NCBI GenBank assembly: GCA_964384945.1
Contig: CAYLMK010000026.1
Span: forward strand, 1 to 64,000
From: S015-6 sp964384945
Lineage (GTDB): Bacteria; Desulfobacterota; DSWW01
Direction: 5' to 3'
Length of the DNA: 64,000 bases
Below the pieces are notes generated by a model. The model was given only the letters and a program-made list of their open reading frames with translations, searched no databases and was not told the DNA's origin. The translations under genes and the position numbers were made by a program. Below, piece after piece: positions 41,972-50,548 of this stretch (the first letter of the stretch is position 1; each line of letters starts with the position of its first letter).

Positions 41972-42421
41972 TCAGACTCTCATGTGAAACATCAGTTTGT
42001 AGTCGAAGACCATCACCGCCTCGCCCCGCTGGTTCTTCACCGTGTAGCGCCAGACCTGGATGCCCTTGTCCGGTTTCTTGGTCTTCTGCTTTTCCATGAC
42101 TTCCACGACAACCGTGATCGTGTCCCCGATCTTGACCGGTGCGGTCATTCTCATGTTGTCCACCCCAAGCCATGCAACGGCCGAATCGCCGGCGAACCCG
42201 GCCATGCCGACGAGACCGACGGCCATGCCGAAGATCAGCGGCCCGTGGGCGATTCGCTCCCCAAACTGGGTCTTCGCGGCATACTCCTTGTCCATGTGGA
42301 GAGGATAGAAGTCCATGGTCAAACAGGCCCAGTTGACGACATGGGTCTCGGTCACCGTGATGGAAGCGGTTGTGTAGATGTCCCCGACATTGAAATCGTC
42401 ACCGTACTTGCTGTGCTCCAT
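41972..42421 (-). CDS. MaoC-like (R)-specific enoyl-CoA hydratase
   Basis: A 149-residue hot-dog fold protein of the MaoC family. The hydratase signature is seen as TMDFYPLHMDKEYAAKTQFG followed by RIAHGPLIFGMAVGL, with the usual Asp and His positions (the D-x-N-P-x-H motif is here D-F-Y-P-L-H). It would hydrate a 2-enoyl-CoA. The ATG at 42421 is preceded by GAGGTGA. Position between a DUF35 gene and the acyl-CoA ligase matches operons in which hydratase and thiolase/aldolase-DUF35 form a complex. Confidence 0.85.
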   Translation of the reverse strand: MEHSKYGDDFNVGDIYTTASITVTETHVVNWACLTMDFYPLHMDKEYAAKTQFGERIAHGPLIFGMAVGLVGMAGFAGDSAVAWLGVDNMRMTAPVKIGDTITVVVEVMEKQKTKKPDKGIQVWRYTVKNQRGEAVMVFDYKLMFHMRV

Positions 42422-42462
42422 ACCGTCACCTCGAATCGAATGGGGTTGGCGGTCCCTGCGGC

Positions 42463-42876
42463 TTACTTCCGCACCGGCCTGAATTTCGGAAGGGTGAACT
42501 CCTCGTTGAGTTTTTCGAACAGGACCTCCACGGGCATGTCGCATCTCAATTCGCTGAAATCGCAGTCCACCACGTTGCTCAACATCTGCACCCCCTCCTC
42601 CAGTCGAATGAGCGCCACCACGAAGGGAATGTCCTTCATGAAGGCGGACGGGGCGTTGTTTTCCACCACCGTGAAGCTGTAGAGGGTTCCCTTTCCGGAC
42701 GCTTCCACCCACTCGACGTCGTCGGAGAAGCAGTGGGGACAGGCGATGCGAGGGTAAAAAATGTGCTTCTCACAGGCCCTGCATTTCTGGAGTACCAGTT
42801 TTCCTTCCTTGGCCGCGTCCCAGAACGGTTTGGCCCAGGGATTGACCTGCGGAGAAGGTTTTCCCGGAGTTTCCAT
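42463..42876 (-). CDS. DUF35 OB-fold acyl-CoA partner protein
   Basis: A 137-residue protein with an N-terminal rubredoxin-like zinc ribbon (CRACEKHIFYPRIACPHC) and a C-terminal OB fold (DUF35/ChsH2-C type). Such proteins bind thiolases, aldolases and hydratases and are needed for their activity. The start lies 15 bases downstream of the thiolase-like gene's stop, with GGAGG before the ATG. Its physical partner is very likely the thiolase-like protein encoded immediately before it, and possibly the MaoC hydratase encoded after it. Confidence 0.88.
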   Translation of the reverse strand: METPGKPSPQVNPWAKPFWDAAKEGKLVLQKCRACEKHIFYPRIACPHCFSDDVEWVEASGKGTLYSFTVVENNAPSAFMKDIPFVVALIRLEEGVQMLSNVVDCDFSELRCDMPVEVLFEKLNEEFTLPKFRPVRK

Positions 42877-42891
42877 GGTCTTTCCTCCTGT

Positions 42892-44076
42892 TTACGGAAT
42901 CTCGGTTCCGAAGACGGTGACCTGGGCGTCCATGTAGGTGCCGCCCGTTCCTGTCTTTACGGCGAACTTCGCACCCTCCACCTGCCGTTCCCCAGCCTTC
43001 CCCATGAGCTGCCGGGCCGCCTCCACCATGAGCGCCACACCGCCTCCGGCGCCCGTATGCCCCTGGGACAGCATGCCTCCGTTGGTGGTGCAGGGGATCT
43101 TACCTCCGGGCCAGGTGTCCCCCCGCAGAAACATCTCCCCGGCTTCCCCCCGCTTGCAGAGGCCGATCTCTTCAAAGCCGATGATTTGAAAGATGGGGTA
43201 GGAATCATAGATTTCGGCCACATCGATCTCCTGCGGCGTGATGCCGGCCTGCTCGAAGGCCTCCCTGCCCGCCTGCGCCCATCCGTACCGGGAGATGTCC
43301 GGCTCCTGGGAGAAGACATGGTGGGTGACAATGCCCCCCTCCCCGAGGAGATACACCGGTTTGTTCGGCAGGTCCTGCGCCCGTTCCGCGGAGGTGACGA
43401 CGAAGGCGGATCCCCCGTCGAAGAGCATGTTCGACATCTTCGCCCTCAGCGGCGTGGAGAGCATCTTGGAGGCCAGGACCTCCTCGACGGTCAGGGGCTT
43501 GCGAAAGAAGGCGTTCGGGTTCCGCTCCGCCCATTTCCGGTTGGAAACACACACCGCGGCAAGATGCTCGTCCGTGCAGCCTGTCTCATACTTGTAGCGG
43601 GTCATGGAAAGGGAGGCCACGGTGGAGTAGTGCTGGCCGTAGGGGACCTCCCATTCAGGGGAAATCCCGGAAACGGCAAACAGGTCGATTCCCCCCTGCG
43701 CCGAGAGCCCGGTGCCCAGCTTCTCCGAGTGGACAAAGAGCACGTTCTTCGCGATGCCGGAGGCAATCATGCCCGCGGCCATCTGCAGGCCGGTGCTGCT
43801 GCTGGACCCTCCGGAAAAGATCAGGCAGTTCTTCTTGCAGTTTCTCAGTCCCAGTTCCTCCGCCAACCGGGCGGTTGTCAATTCCCCGACATAGGAGAAG
43901 CTGAACATGGCGGCCGTGGGCATGACGAAGTCGATTTCGTCCTTGTCGATGCCCGCGTCCCGTATCGCCTGTTTTGCGGATTCCACAGCATGGTAGATCG
44001 CGGGCTTGTCGGGAAACCTTCCGGTCGGCACCTCGCCGATCCCCACGATCGCGACCTTTCCCTTCAGCCTGCCCAT
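42892..44076 (-). CDS. Thiolase-like protein lacking the nucleophilic cysteine
   Basis: A 394-residue thiolase-fold protein. The C-terminal glycine-histidine loop is kept as GGMLSQGHTGAGGG and the central His-bearing loop as EIYDSYPIFQ. At the N-terminal active-site helix, where thiolases have a Cys in a CxSG context, this protein reads SGGSSSSTGLQMAAGMI, so the acylated cysteine is missing. The SCPx/Ltp2-type retro-aldolases show the same kind of change and pair with DUF35 and hydratase proteins, exactly the neighbours here. A retro-aldol rather than a thiolytic step is therefore likely. Start at 44076 is the only one consistent with similarity (VAIVGIGEVPTGRF). Confidence 0.8.
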   Translation of the reverse strand: MGRLKGKVAIVGIGEVPTGRFPDKPAIYHAVESAKQAIRDAGIDKDEIDFVMPTAAMFSFSYVGELTTARLAEELGLRNCKKNCLIFSGGSSSSTGLQMAAGMIASGIAKNVLFVHSEKLGTGLSAQGGIDLFAVSGISPEWEVPYGQHYSTVASLSMTRYKYETGCTDEHLAAVCVSNRKWAERNPNAFFRKPLTVEEVLASKMLSTPLRAKMSNMLFDGGSAFVVTSAERAQDLPNKPVYLLGEGGIVTHHVFSQEPDISRYGWAQAGREAFEQAGITPQEIDVAEIYDSYPIFQIIGFEEIGLCKRGEAGEMFLRGDTWPGGKIPCTTNGGMLSQGHTGAGGGVALMVEAARQLMGKAGERQVEGAKFAVKTGTGGTYMDAQVTVFGTEIP

Positions 44077-44109
44077 GATTCCCTCCCTCTGTTGCGGGTT
44101 TCCCGAAAC

Positions 44110-45255
44110 CTACAGCCCCAGTTGTTTTGCGATGATGTTCTTCTGGATCTGGGTGGTCCCTCCGCCGATGGAAAGCACAAGGACGTCTCGCAGGTACCGC
44201 TGCGCATCATATTCCATGGTGTAACCGTATCCGCCCAGAATCTGCACGCCCTCCAGGGCGACTCGCTTCGCCACTTCCGAGCAATAGGACTTGGACATGG
44301 AGGTCTCCTTCACACACTCCATCCCCAGCGTCTCTTTCCATGCCGCGTAGTAGGCCAGCAGCCTTGCCGCTTCCAGTTCCGTGGCCATGTCGACCAGCTT
44401 GTGCTGGATGGCCTGAAACCGACCGATCGGTTGTCCGAACTGCTCCCGCTCCTTTGCGTACTGCAGGCTGTATTCGAAGGCACCCTGGCCGATCCCCAAT
44501 GCGCATGCCGAGAGAAGAAGGCGCTCCTCGTTCAACAACCTCATCATCTGTTTCCAGCCGTGGTTGAGACAGTCCGGGCCGCCCAGGATATTCCCGGGAG
44601 GGACCTTCACGTCCTCATACGACACCTGGCACGTGTTCGACCCTCTGTATCCGAGGTCCTTGATCGGTGTGGCGCTGAACCCCTGGGACCGGGTCTCCAC
44701 CAGAAAGTCGGTGATGCCCTTGAATTTCGACTCGGCGGTCCGCGCATTTGTCACGACCACGTCCGCGACCCCGGCCCCCGAGATGAACATCTTGCTTCCA
44801 TTGATCACGTACCGCTCCCCGTCGAAAACCGCCTTGGTTCGAATGCTCGCCGCATCGGAGCCGGCGTTCGGTTCCGTCAGGGCGTAGGCGAACTTCAGCT
44901 CCCCCTTGGCGAGGCGAGGAAGGTATTCCTTCTTCTGATCCTCGCTGCCGTTCTTCGCAATGATGCTCGTGCCATAGAGCGTAATATTGCCGGCGGCCCA
45001 CGCCAGAACCGGAATCCTTCTGGACAGCTCTTCATCGAGGATCATCACATCGATGACACTGCCCCCCTGGCCCCCGTAAGCCTCCGGCACGTTGATGCTC
45101 ATGAACCCGAGGTCGCAGAGCTTTCCCACCAGTTCGTGGGGATACTCGTCTCGCTCGTCGATCTCCCGGGCCCGTTCCCGGGGGACTTCCGTCTCGACCC
45201 ATCTGCGAACCGTATCCCTGAGCATCTCCTGTTCTTCCGTGAAATGAAAATCCAT
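44110..45255 (-). CDS. Acyl-CoA dehydrogenase
   Basis: A 381-residue FAD enzyme that oxidises acyl-CoA to 2-enoyl-CoA. Typical motifs: FAYALTEPNAGSDAASI for flavin contacts, then GYRGSNTCQV, and GGYGYTMEYDAQRYLRD. In medium-chain enzymes the base is Glu in YEGT; here the position is Gly (SIGGGTTQIQ). The segment LNEERLLLSACALG offers a Glu where isovaleryl- and long-chain dehydrogenases have theirs, so activity is still expected. The ATG at 45255 has GAGGAGG upstream. It is in the middle of the minus-strand operon. Substrate unclear. Confidence 0.88.
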   Translation of the reverse strand: MDFHFTEEQEMLRDTVRRWVETEVPRERAREIDERDEYPHELVGKLCDLGFMSINVPEAYGGQGGSVIDVMILDEELSRRIPVLAWAAGNITLYGTSIIAKNGSEDQKKEYLPRLAKGELKFAYALTEPNAGSDAASIRTKAVFDGERYVINGSKMFISGAGVADVVVTNARTAESKFKGITDFLVETRSQGFSATPIKDLGYRGSNTCQVSYEDVKVPPGNILGGPDCLNHGWKQMMRLLNEERLLLSACALGIGQGAFEYSLQYAKEREQFGQPIGRFQAIQHKLVDMATELEAARLLAYYAAWKETLGMECVKETSMSKSYCSEVAKRVALEGVQILGGYGYTMEYDAQRYLRDVLVLSIGGGTTQIQKNIIAKQLGL

Positions 45256-45320
45256 GGTATCCTTGTCCTCCTCCCTGATCCGTCGGTGGTCGTCGCTTCG
45301 TCCTCGCGAACCCGTCCGGC

Positions 45321-46220
45321 TCACGCATCCCGGACGCTCTGTCCCAGCCTCCTGCATACCTCCACATACTCGGAGACCATCTGCCCGATGATCTCGCCGG
45401 CGGGCTTGATCTCCTCGGCCTGTGCCACGCTCAGCCCGGCGCTCCAGAAATCGCGCCATTTCCTGGACCGCAGGTCCGGCATGGTTTCGAAATTTTTGAT
45501 GCTCTCGGCAAGCCACGTGGCCGGGTTTCCCGTGATCCGGTCGGTACAGACGATGTCGCTCGGACCGGCCGCCACCACCGCCTCCTTGTACGCGGCACTG
45601 GCTCTGGATTCCGTGGAGGCGATCAGGCGGGTTCCCACGACGACCGCACAGGCTCCCAGGGCCATGGCGGCCGCCATTTGCGCCCCCGTGCTGATGCCCC
45701 CTGCCGCGACCACCGGCAGACCGACCTTCGCGATCAGGTAGGGCACGAGGACCATCGTCGGCGTGGTCCCCGAATGCCCGCCCGCCCCCGATGCGACGGC
45801 GATCAACCCGTCCACCCCACGATCCCGGGCTCGCAGACCCTGCTCCACCGAAATCACGTCGGCAAACACCTTGCCCCCGTTGGCGTGCACGTCCTCGAGG
45901 ATCAGCCGCGGGTCCCCGAGGGAGGTGATGAAGAAATTGACGCCCAGATCGAGGCACAGGGCGAGCTGTTCCCTCCATTCGAACTTGCCGGAGACATGGA
46001 TGTTCACGCCGATGGGTTTGTCCGTCTGTTCCCGGATCTTCCGGAGGGTGCGCCGCAGATCCTCGACGGTGCGGAAGTTGGGAAGGGGAATCGCACCCAA
46101 TCCCCCTGCCCGCGCCACGGCCACTGCCAGCTCCTCATAGGAAATGAGAAACATGGGCGCGCCGATGATCGGGTAGTCCACGCCGATCATTCGTGTGAAT
46201 GCCGTTTCCAGTTTCTTCAC
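45321..46220 (-). CDS. Nitronate-monooxygenase-like (NPD) flavoprotein
   Basis: A 299-residue FMN-dependent TIM-barrel protein of the 2-nitropropane dioxygenase family. The barrel signatures are YPIIGAPMFLIS, AGGLGAIPLP, GVNIHV, ASGAGGHSGT with the His-Ser loop, VVAAGGIS and GACAVVVGTRLIAS. Members include nitronate monooxygenases and enoyl-reductase-like FabK relatives; in CoA operons the latter use is likely. I favour the GTG at 46220 (VKKLETAFTRM), as longer starts at 46229 and 46268 add residues without similarity. The stop is 65 bases from the ACAD start, in one operon. Confidence 0.8.
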   Translation of the reverse strand: MKKLETAFTRMIGVDYPIIGAPMFLISYEELAVAVARAGGLGAIPLPNFRTVEDLRRTLRKIREQTDKPIGVNIHVSGKFEWREQLALCLDLGVNFFITSLGDPRLILEDVHANGGKVFADVISVEQGLRARDRGVDGLIAVASGAGGHSGTTPTMVLVPYLIAKVGLPVVAAGGISTGAQMAAAMALGACAVVVGTRLIASTESRASAAYKEAVVAAGPSDIVCTDRITGNPATWLAESIKNFETMPDLRSRKWRDFWSAGLSVAQAEEIKPAGEIIGQMVSEYVEVCRRLGQSVRDA

Positions 46221-46308
46221 TGCATCCACCCCGTTCCACCGGGCGCGGGAGGAAGGAACAACGACCACGACCCGCCTTGCGGCAAGGGAGAAGGGCTTCC
46301 CGGGCTGA

Positions 46309-47073
46309 TCAAAAGAAGGCGCCGCCGTTGATCACCAGAATGTGCCCCGTCATGTAGCTGGCCGCACTCGAGGCAAGGTAGAGCGCGGTTCGGGCGATCT
46401 CTTCGGGACTCGCCACAACCTTGAGAGGCGTCATTTTGAACTCATTCGCCATGAGCTTCTCATTCGTCCAGAGCGCCTTGCTGAAATCGGTCTTCACGAT
46501 GCGGGGAGCAATCGCGTTGACGCGCACGTTGTAGGGGCCCAGTTCGAGGGCCATCTGTTTGGTCAACATATTGATGCCCGCCTTGCTGATGCAGTACGGG
46601 CCCAGGCCCTCCGCCGGACTCACCCCCCCGGCGGAGGATATATTGATGATGTTCCCGGATTTCCGGTCGCGCATGATCTTGCCGACCAGTTTGCTCAGCA
46701 TGAAGTAGCCCTTGAGGTTGGTGGTCAGGATGTGATCGAAGACCTGCTCGTCCGTATCCACCACCGCGCCCATCGCCGGGTTGGTGGCTGCATTGTTGAC
46801 CAGGATGTCGATGCGGCCGAATTCGCCCATCGTCTTCTGTACCAGGTTTTCGAGGTCTTCGGTTTTCTTCGCATGGGCGGAGACGCACAGGGCCTTGACG
46901 CCCTTCGCCCTGATCTCCTCGCCCACCGCTTCGAGATCCGGGAGTTTCCTGCTGGCAATCGCCACATCCGCCCCCGCATCCGCAAAGGTCAGGGCGATTG
47001 CCCTGCCGATTCCCCGGCTTCCACCCGTAACGAGAGCTACTTTTCCATCCAAGGAAAGATACGAGCTGTCCAT
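46309..47073 (-). CDS. Short-chain dehydrogenase/reductase
   Basis: A 254-residue classical SDR. NAD(P) site TGGSRGIGRAI, then NNAATNPAMGAV, the catalytic Ser in NISSAGG and YxxxK as YCISK, and the C-terminal GHILVINGGAFF. SDRs with this GG-A-FF ending are often 3-hydroxyacyl-CoA dehydrogenases, which fits the operon. The ATG at 47073 has an excellent AAGGAGGGG site; the in-frame start at 47112 is less good. The stop lies 88 bases before the favoured NPD start. Confidence 0.88.
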   Translation of the reverse strand: MDSSYLSLDGKVALVTGGSRGIGRAIALTFADAGADVAIASRKLPDLEAVGEEIRAKGVKALCVSAHAKKTEDLENLVQKTMGEFGRIDILVNNAATNPAMGAVVDTDEQVFDHILTTNLKGYFMLSKLVGKIMRDRKSGNIINISSAGGVSPAEGLGPYCISKAGINMLTKQMALELGPYNVRVNAIAPRIVKTDFSKALWTNEKLMANEFKMTPLKVVASPEEIARTALYLASSAASYMTGHILVINGGAFF

Positions 47074-47139
47074 CGACCCCCCTCCTTGCTTTGATTGGAC
47101 TCCTTTGCGCACCCTGCAAACGGTTCGGGACCGGAGGGC

Positions 47140-48717
47140 CTACCCCCGGGCCGCCGACTTCGGGATCCCCCGGTGGTAGTGCGGATAGATCTCGCTTTCC
47201 AGATCGGTCCCCATGAGGGCATCCACACACAGGATCGCCGAGAGGGAAGCGCCGTCCACACCGCCGCCCCAGAGCCGTTCGCCGTACTGATCTCCCACGA
47301 AATACAGGTTCTCCACAAACGGGCTCTTCACGTCGGGACGCTTTTCCCCCACGGGGCGCCAGTTGCCGTAAGCCTCGTCCGAGGGGGTCCAGAGAACGAA
47401 CTCCACGTTCTCTTTCCAGCCCTTGAAGGTCCTTCGGAACCAGTCCATGCAGAAATCGATCACCCGCATGACCTTCTTCGAGTCCCGCATTTCCTTGTCC
47501 GTCAGGGCGGTGGAGAAAAGGAAATCCCTCTTCCCTTCCGGGCCCCTCTTGGCGCACGCGCACATGCTCCACATCACCATGTCGACAGCGCCTATGTACC
47601 CCTCCTTGATGATGCCCGGCATCCAGATGAAGCTTCTCTCGTCGATCCCGAACGGCTCCCACACGTTGTTCTTGATCCCGATGAGCGCGGTCAGGAGCCC
47701 TGCCGACCAGAACCTGGTTTGAAGCAGGTCGACCCACTCGGCAGGGAAATGACGGGGGTGAAGCACATGGAAAATGTGCTTGGGCTGGATGTTGCAGACG
47801 ACGTTCTCCGCTTCCAGGGTCTCGAACCGGCCTTCCTTGTTTCGAATGATGACCCCCCGCGCCTTGCCGTCTTCGACGATGATTTCCTCCACCGGGGTGG
47901 ATCGAAGGACCTCGCCTCCGGCCTTGTTGAGCGCCCTTTCCATGGCCAGCGGGATCGCGATACAGCCGGGCTCGTGCATGGTCGCAACCGAGCCCGAGTG
48001 GAGGTTCATTCCGATGTCCCTCGCCATGGCCATGTATCCCAGGAAGTCCCCCGCGGGCGCCATCCTCGGCTCGGCCATTGCATTCTGGCAGGCCATGACC
48101 ACTTTGAGGTAGGTGTAGGCTTCCTCGTTTTGCGTGAAACCTCTCTTTTCGAGCCACGTCTGAACGTCGATTTCCATGGCGGCGCCGCATTCCTCCATGG
48201 AAAGCTTGCCCATCTGCTTCAACGCGGACATCGTCGCCTTGTAGCCTTCTTCGCTCTGCCATGGATAGGGATGCCCTACCTGGTACATCTTGAAATCCCT
48301 GGCGGCATCCACATAGGCCAATCCCCTGTTCACGGGCATGTCCTCCGGCTCGCCGAGATGCTCGAGCAGGAGATGGGCCCTGGACTTGTTTCCCCAGAAA
48401 AGGCCGTGTCCCCCGTTCTCGAAGGTCCACCCGTCCAGGAGGCCTTTCGCGAACATGGTGTTCAGGTCCGGCTCGCAATAAGACACCCAGCAGCGGGTGT
48501 CTGCCAGGGACTTCCTGAAACCCCTCGCGTCCAGTTCCTGACCGTCGATCGCCACCTTGTCTCCTTTCCCCACATACGAGGCGACACGCCCGCCTATATG
48601 GGGGGCCTTCTCCAGGACGACCACCTTCTTGCCGTGGTCCTTTGCCAGCAGGGCGGCCACGCCGCAACCGCCCACGCCGGATCCGACCACGACAACGTCA
48701 TATTGCTTGTTCGCCAT
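47140..48717 (-). CDS. Phytoene-desaturase-like FAD oxidoreductase
   Basis: A 525-residue flavoprotein of the phytoene desaturase/retinol saturase/amine oxidase superfamily. The dinucleotide loop VVVVGSGVGGCGVAALLA is near the N-terminus, followed by EKAPHIGGRV, and the C-terminal FAD segment reads VENLYFVGDQYGERLWGGGVDGAS. Such enzymes desaturate, isomerise or reduce polyisoprenoid or hydroxy-lipid chains. As the first gene of an acyl-CoA operon it suggests that the substrate is not a plain fatty acid; that is inference. The ATG at 48717 has GGAGGG upstream; an upstream extension (MPFEAEVLC...) lacks support. Confidence 0.82.
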   Translation of the reverse strand: MANKQYDVVVVGSGVGGCGVAALLAKDHGKKVVVLEKAPHIGGRVASYVGKGDKVAIDGQELDARGFRKSLADTRCWVSYCEPDLNTMFAKGLLDGWTFENGGHGLFWGNKSRAHLLLEHLGEPEDMPVNRGLAYVDAARDFKMYQVGHPYPWQSEEGYKATMSALKQMGKLSMEECGAAMEIDVQTWLEKRGFTQNEEAYTYLKVVMACQNAMAEPRMAPAGDFLGYMAMARDIGMNLHSGSVATMHEPGCIAIPLAMERALNKAGGEVLRSTPVEEIIVEDGKARGVIIRNKEGRFETLEAENVVCNIQPKHIFHVLHPRHFPAEWVDLLQTRFWSAGLLTALIGIKNNVWEPFGIDERSFIWMPGIIKEGYIGAVDMVMWSMCACAKRGPEGKRDFLFSTALTDKEMRDSKKVMRVIDFCMDWFRRTFKGWKENVEFVLWTPSDEAYGNWRPVGEKRPDVKSPFVENLYFVGDQYGERLWGGGVDGASLSAILCVDALMGTDLESEIYPHYHRGIPKSAARG

Positions 48718-49075
48718 TTGATTCCCTCCTGTGGCTGTCAAGTGAGTTCCTTGGGGGGACATCTGCCGCTGCAAAGCTGCGTCGCAAAAGGGTATGGGGG
48801 CTTGCAGGTTGCACAATACCTCAGCTTCGAACGGCATGTCAAAAAAAGACCCCCCCCCTCATCCTGGGCTCACACAAGGGCTTTGGGAACCTTGACGGGG
48901 GCGGGACAGGCCCCTAGACTTGCGTATCGCCACGGATCGACCCCTCCGGTGCGGCCCGAGTGACGGCGGAATCCAGGACCGATGGGACCGAAGAGCCGGA
49001 GATCCTTTTCCGCACGGCACCCATTGCACAGGGCGTCCGATGCAAACTTTCAGAAAGAAGACAGGTTGATGAGCA
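48718..49075. other. 358-bp divergent intergenic region
   Basis: This gap lies between the minus-strand acyl-CoA operon and the plus-strand acyl-CoA synthetase gene. I find no gene. A run of A followed by GACCCCCCCC (about 48841-48857) is unusual in composition, and TTGACA on the minus strand about 20 bases before the 48717 start is too close to the gene to be its -35. A promoter for the operon should lie in this interval, but no well-spaced pair stood out. Confidence 0.35.
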
Positions 49076-50530
49076 ATGGGCTTTGACTTTGCGCAAATCG
49101 ACGACATCCTGAACGCCCGATCGATCGCCATCGTCGGTGCATCGAACAGCCCCTTGAAAATCGGCAGCCTGCTGACCGCCTCACAGCTCAACATGGGGTT
49201 CACCGGGACGATCTACCTGGTGAACCCGAACGAGGCGGAGGTTCTGGGCCGCAGGGCTTACCGCGACCTCCTTTCCCTTCCCGAGCCGCCCGAGCTGGTT
49301 TACATCGTGATCCCCGCCGATCGATCCCTGGAGGTGCTGCGGCACTGCGGTGAGGTGGGCGTGAAGGGCGTCGTCATGGTCTCTTCCGGATTCCGGGAGG
49401 CGGGCGAGGAAGGAGAGGCCCTGGAGAGGGAGGCGCTCCGCCTGGCCCGGCAGGGCGGATTCCGGATTATCGGGCCCAATTGTTTCGGGATCTACAACCC
49501 CCGAAACCGTCTGACCTTGCTGCCGGGCCCTGATTTTTCAACCTCGCCGGGCGATGTTGCCTTCCTCGCGCAAAGCGGCGGCCTCGCATCCCATATCGCA
49601 CGATTGGGCAAGAGCCTGGGCATCCGGTTCAGCGCTGTCGTAAGTTACGGAAACGGAGTCGACATCGACGAGACCGACCTGCTGCGCTATTTCGGCCGGG
49701 ATCCCCGGACCGGCGTCATCGGCGCCTACCTGGAGGGGGTAAGGGACGGCAGGGCGTTCCTGGAGGCGCTGAAGGAAGCGGCTTCCCGGAAGCCGGTGAT
49801 CATGTGGAAGGTCGGCAAGGCCGCGGCCTCCCGGCAGGCGGTGATGTCGCACACCGGCTCGCTTGCCGGGTCTGCCGAGATATGGGAGGCCGCCTTTCGC
49901 CAAGCCGGCGTAATCCAGGCCTCGGGAATCGACGAAGTCTGCGACGTGCTTGTGGCCTTGCGCCACCTCGGCACGGGGCCGGGCGGGCGTATCCTCGTTT
50001 CGGGAGGCGGAGGCGGATTGGGTACCAACGCGGCCGATCTTGCCGGCCTGGCCGGCCTGGACATCCCTGCCCTGAACAAGGAAACCGAACAGGCTCTGAA
50101 AAGAATCCTGGGAAGGGCCGGAGCGGTCGTCTCGAACCCCCTGGACATCGGCACCCCCTTGATCCCTCTGCCCATGTTCGAAGCCGCCATGCGGGAGGCC
50201 GCGTCCAATCCCACCACGGATCTGCTCATCTTCGACCTGGCCGTGAATTTCGCCCTTGGCCTGGTGGGCGAGGAGGGCCTGCACCTTTTCGCCGACATCC
50301 TGATCAGGATCCGCAGGGAATGCGGAAAGCCCCTGGTCATGGTCCTGTATTCACGGGCCTGCGACCCGGACGACCTGGGGCCGGAGAGGCTCCTGCGCCA
50401 GCTGCGGGCCAAGTTCCTGGAAGGGGGCGTGCCGGTCTTCCCGTCGATGCGGAGGGCCATCCGGGCCATCCGGCTGGCCAACACCTCCGTTCGCGGCCAC
50501 GCAGTCGGGGCTACATCCGCGAGTTCATGA
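49076..50530 (+). CDS. ADP-forming acyl-CoA synthetase alpha subunit-like protein
   Basis: A 484-residue protein of the ADP-forming acetyl-CoA/succinyl-CoA synthetase superfamily, alpha part: CoA-binding domain (SIAIVGASNSPLKIGS), then the ligase-CoA domain with the phosphorylated His in MSHTGSLAGS. IIGPNCFGIYNP and FLAQSGGLASHIARLG are family motifs. The ATP-grasp beta part that completes such enzymes is absent from this gene and from its neighbours, so it may work with a subunit encoded elsewhere. It is divergent from the acyl-CoA operon. Ribosome site is weak. Start at 49076 is supported by the N-terminal FDFAQIDDILNARSIAIVG pattern. Confidence 0.85.
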   Translation: MGFDFAQIDDILNARSIAIVGASNSPLKIGSLLTASQLNMGFTGTIYLVNPNEAEVLGRRAYRDLLSLPEPPELVYIVIPADRSLEVLRHCGEVGVKGVVMVSSGFREAGEEGEALEREALRLARQGGFRIIGPNCFGIYNPRNRLTLLPGPDFSTSPGDVAFLAQSGGLASHIARLGKSLGIRFSAVVSYGNGVDIDETDLLRYFGRDPRTGVIGAYLEGVRDGRAFLEALKEAASRKPVIMWKVGKAAASRQAVMSHTGSLAGSAEIWEAAFRQAGVIQASGIDEVCDVLVALRHLGTGPGGRILVSGGGGGLGTNAADLAGLAGLDIPALNKETEQALKRILGRAGAVVSNPLDIGTPLIPLPMFEAAMREAASNPTTDLLIFDLAVNFALGLVGEEGLHLFADILIRIRRECGKPLVMVLYSRACDPDDLGPERLLRQLRAKFLEGGVPVFPSMRRAIRAIRLANTSVRGHAVGATSASS

Positions 50531-50548
50531 AAGAAGACGGAACGCGGG

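Noticed and set aside
42733..45741. 1002-codon plus-strand open frame
   Set aside because: Antisense to the DUF35, thiolase-like, acyl-CoA dehydrogenase and NPD genes, all of which have family motifs and ribosome sites.
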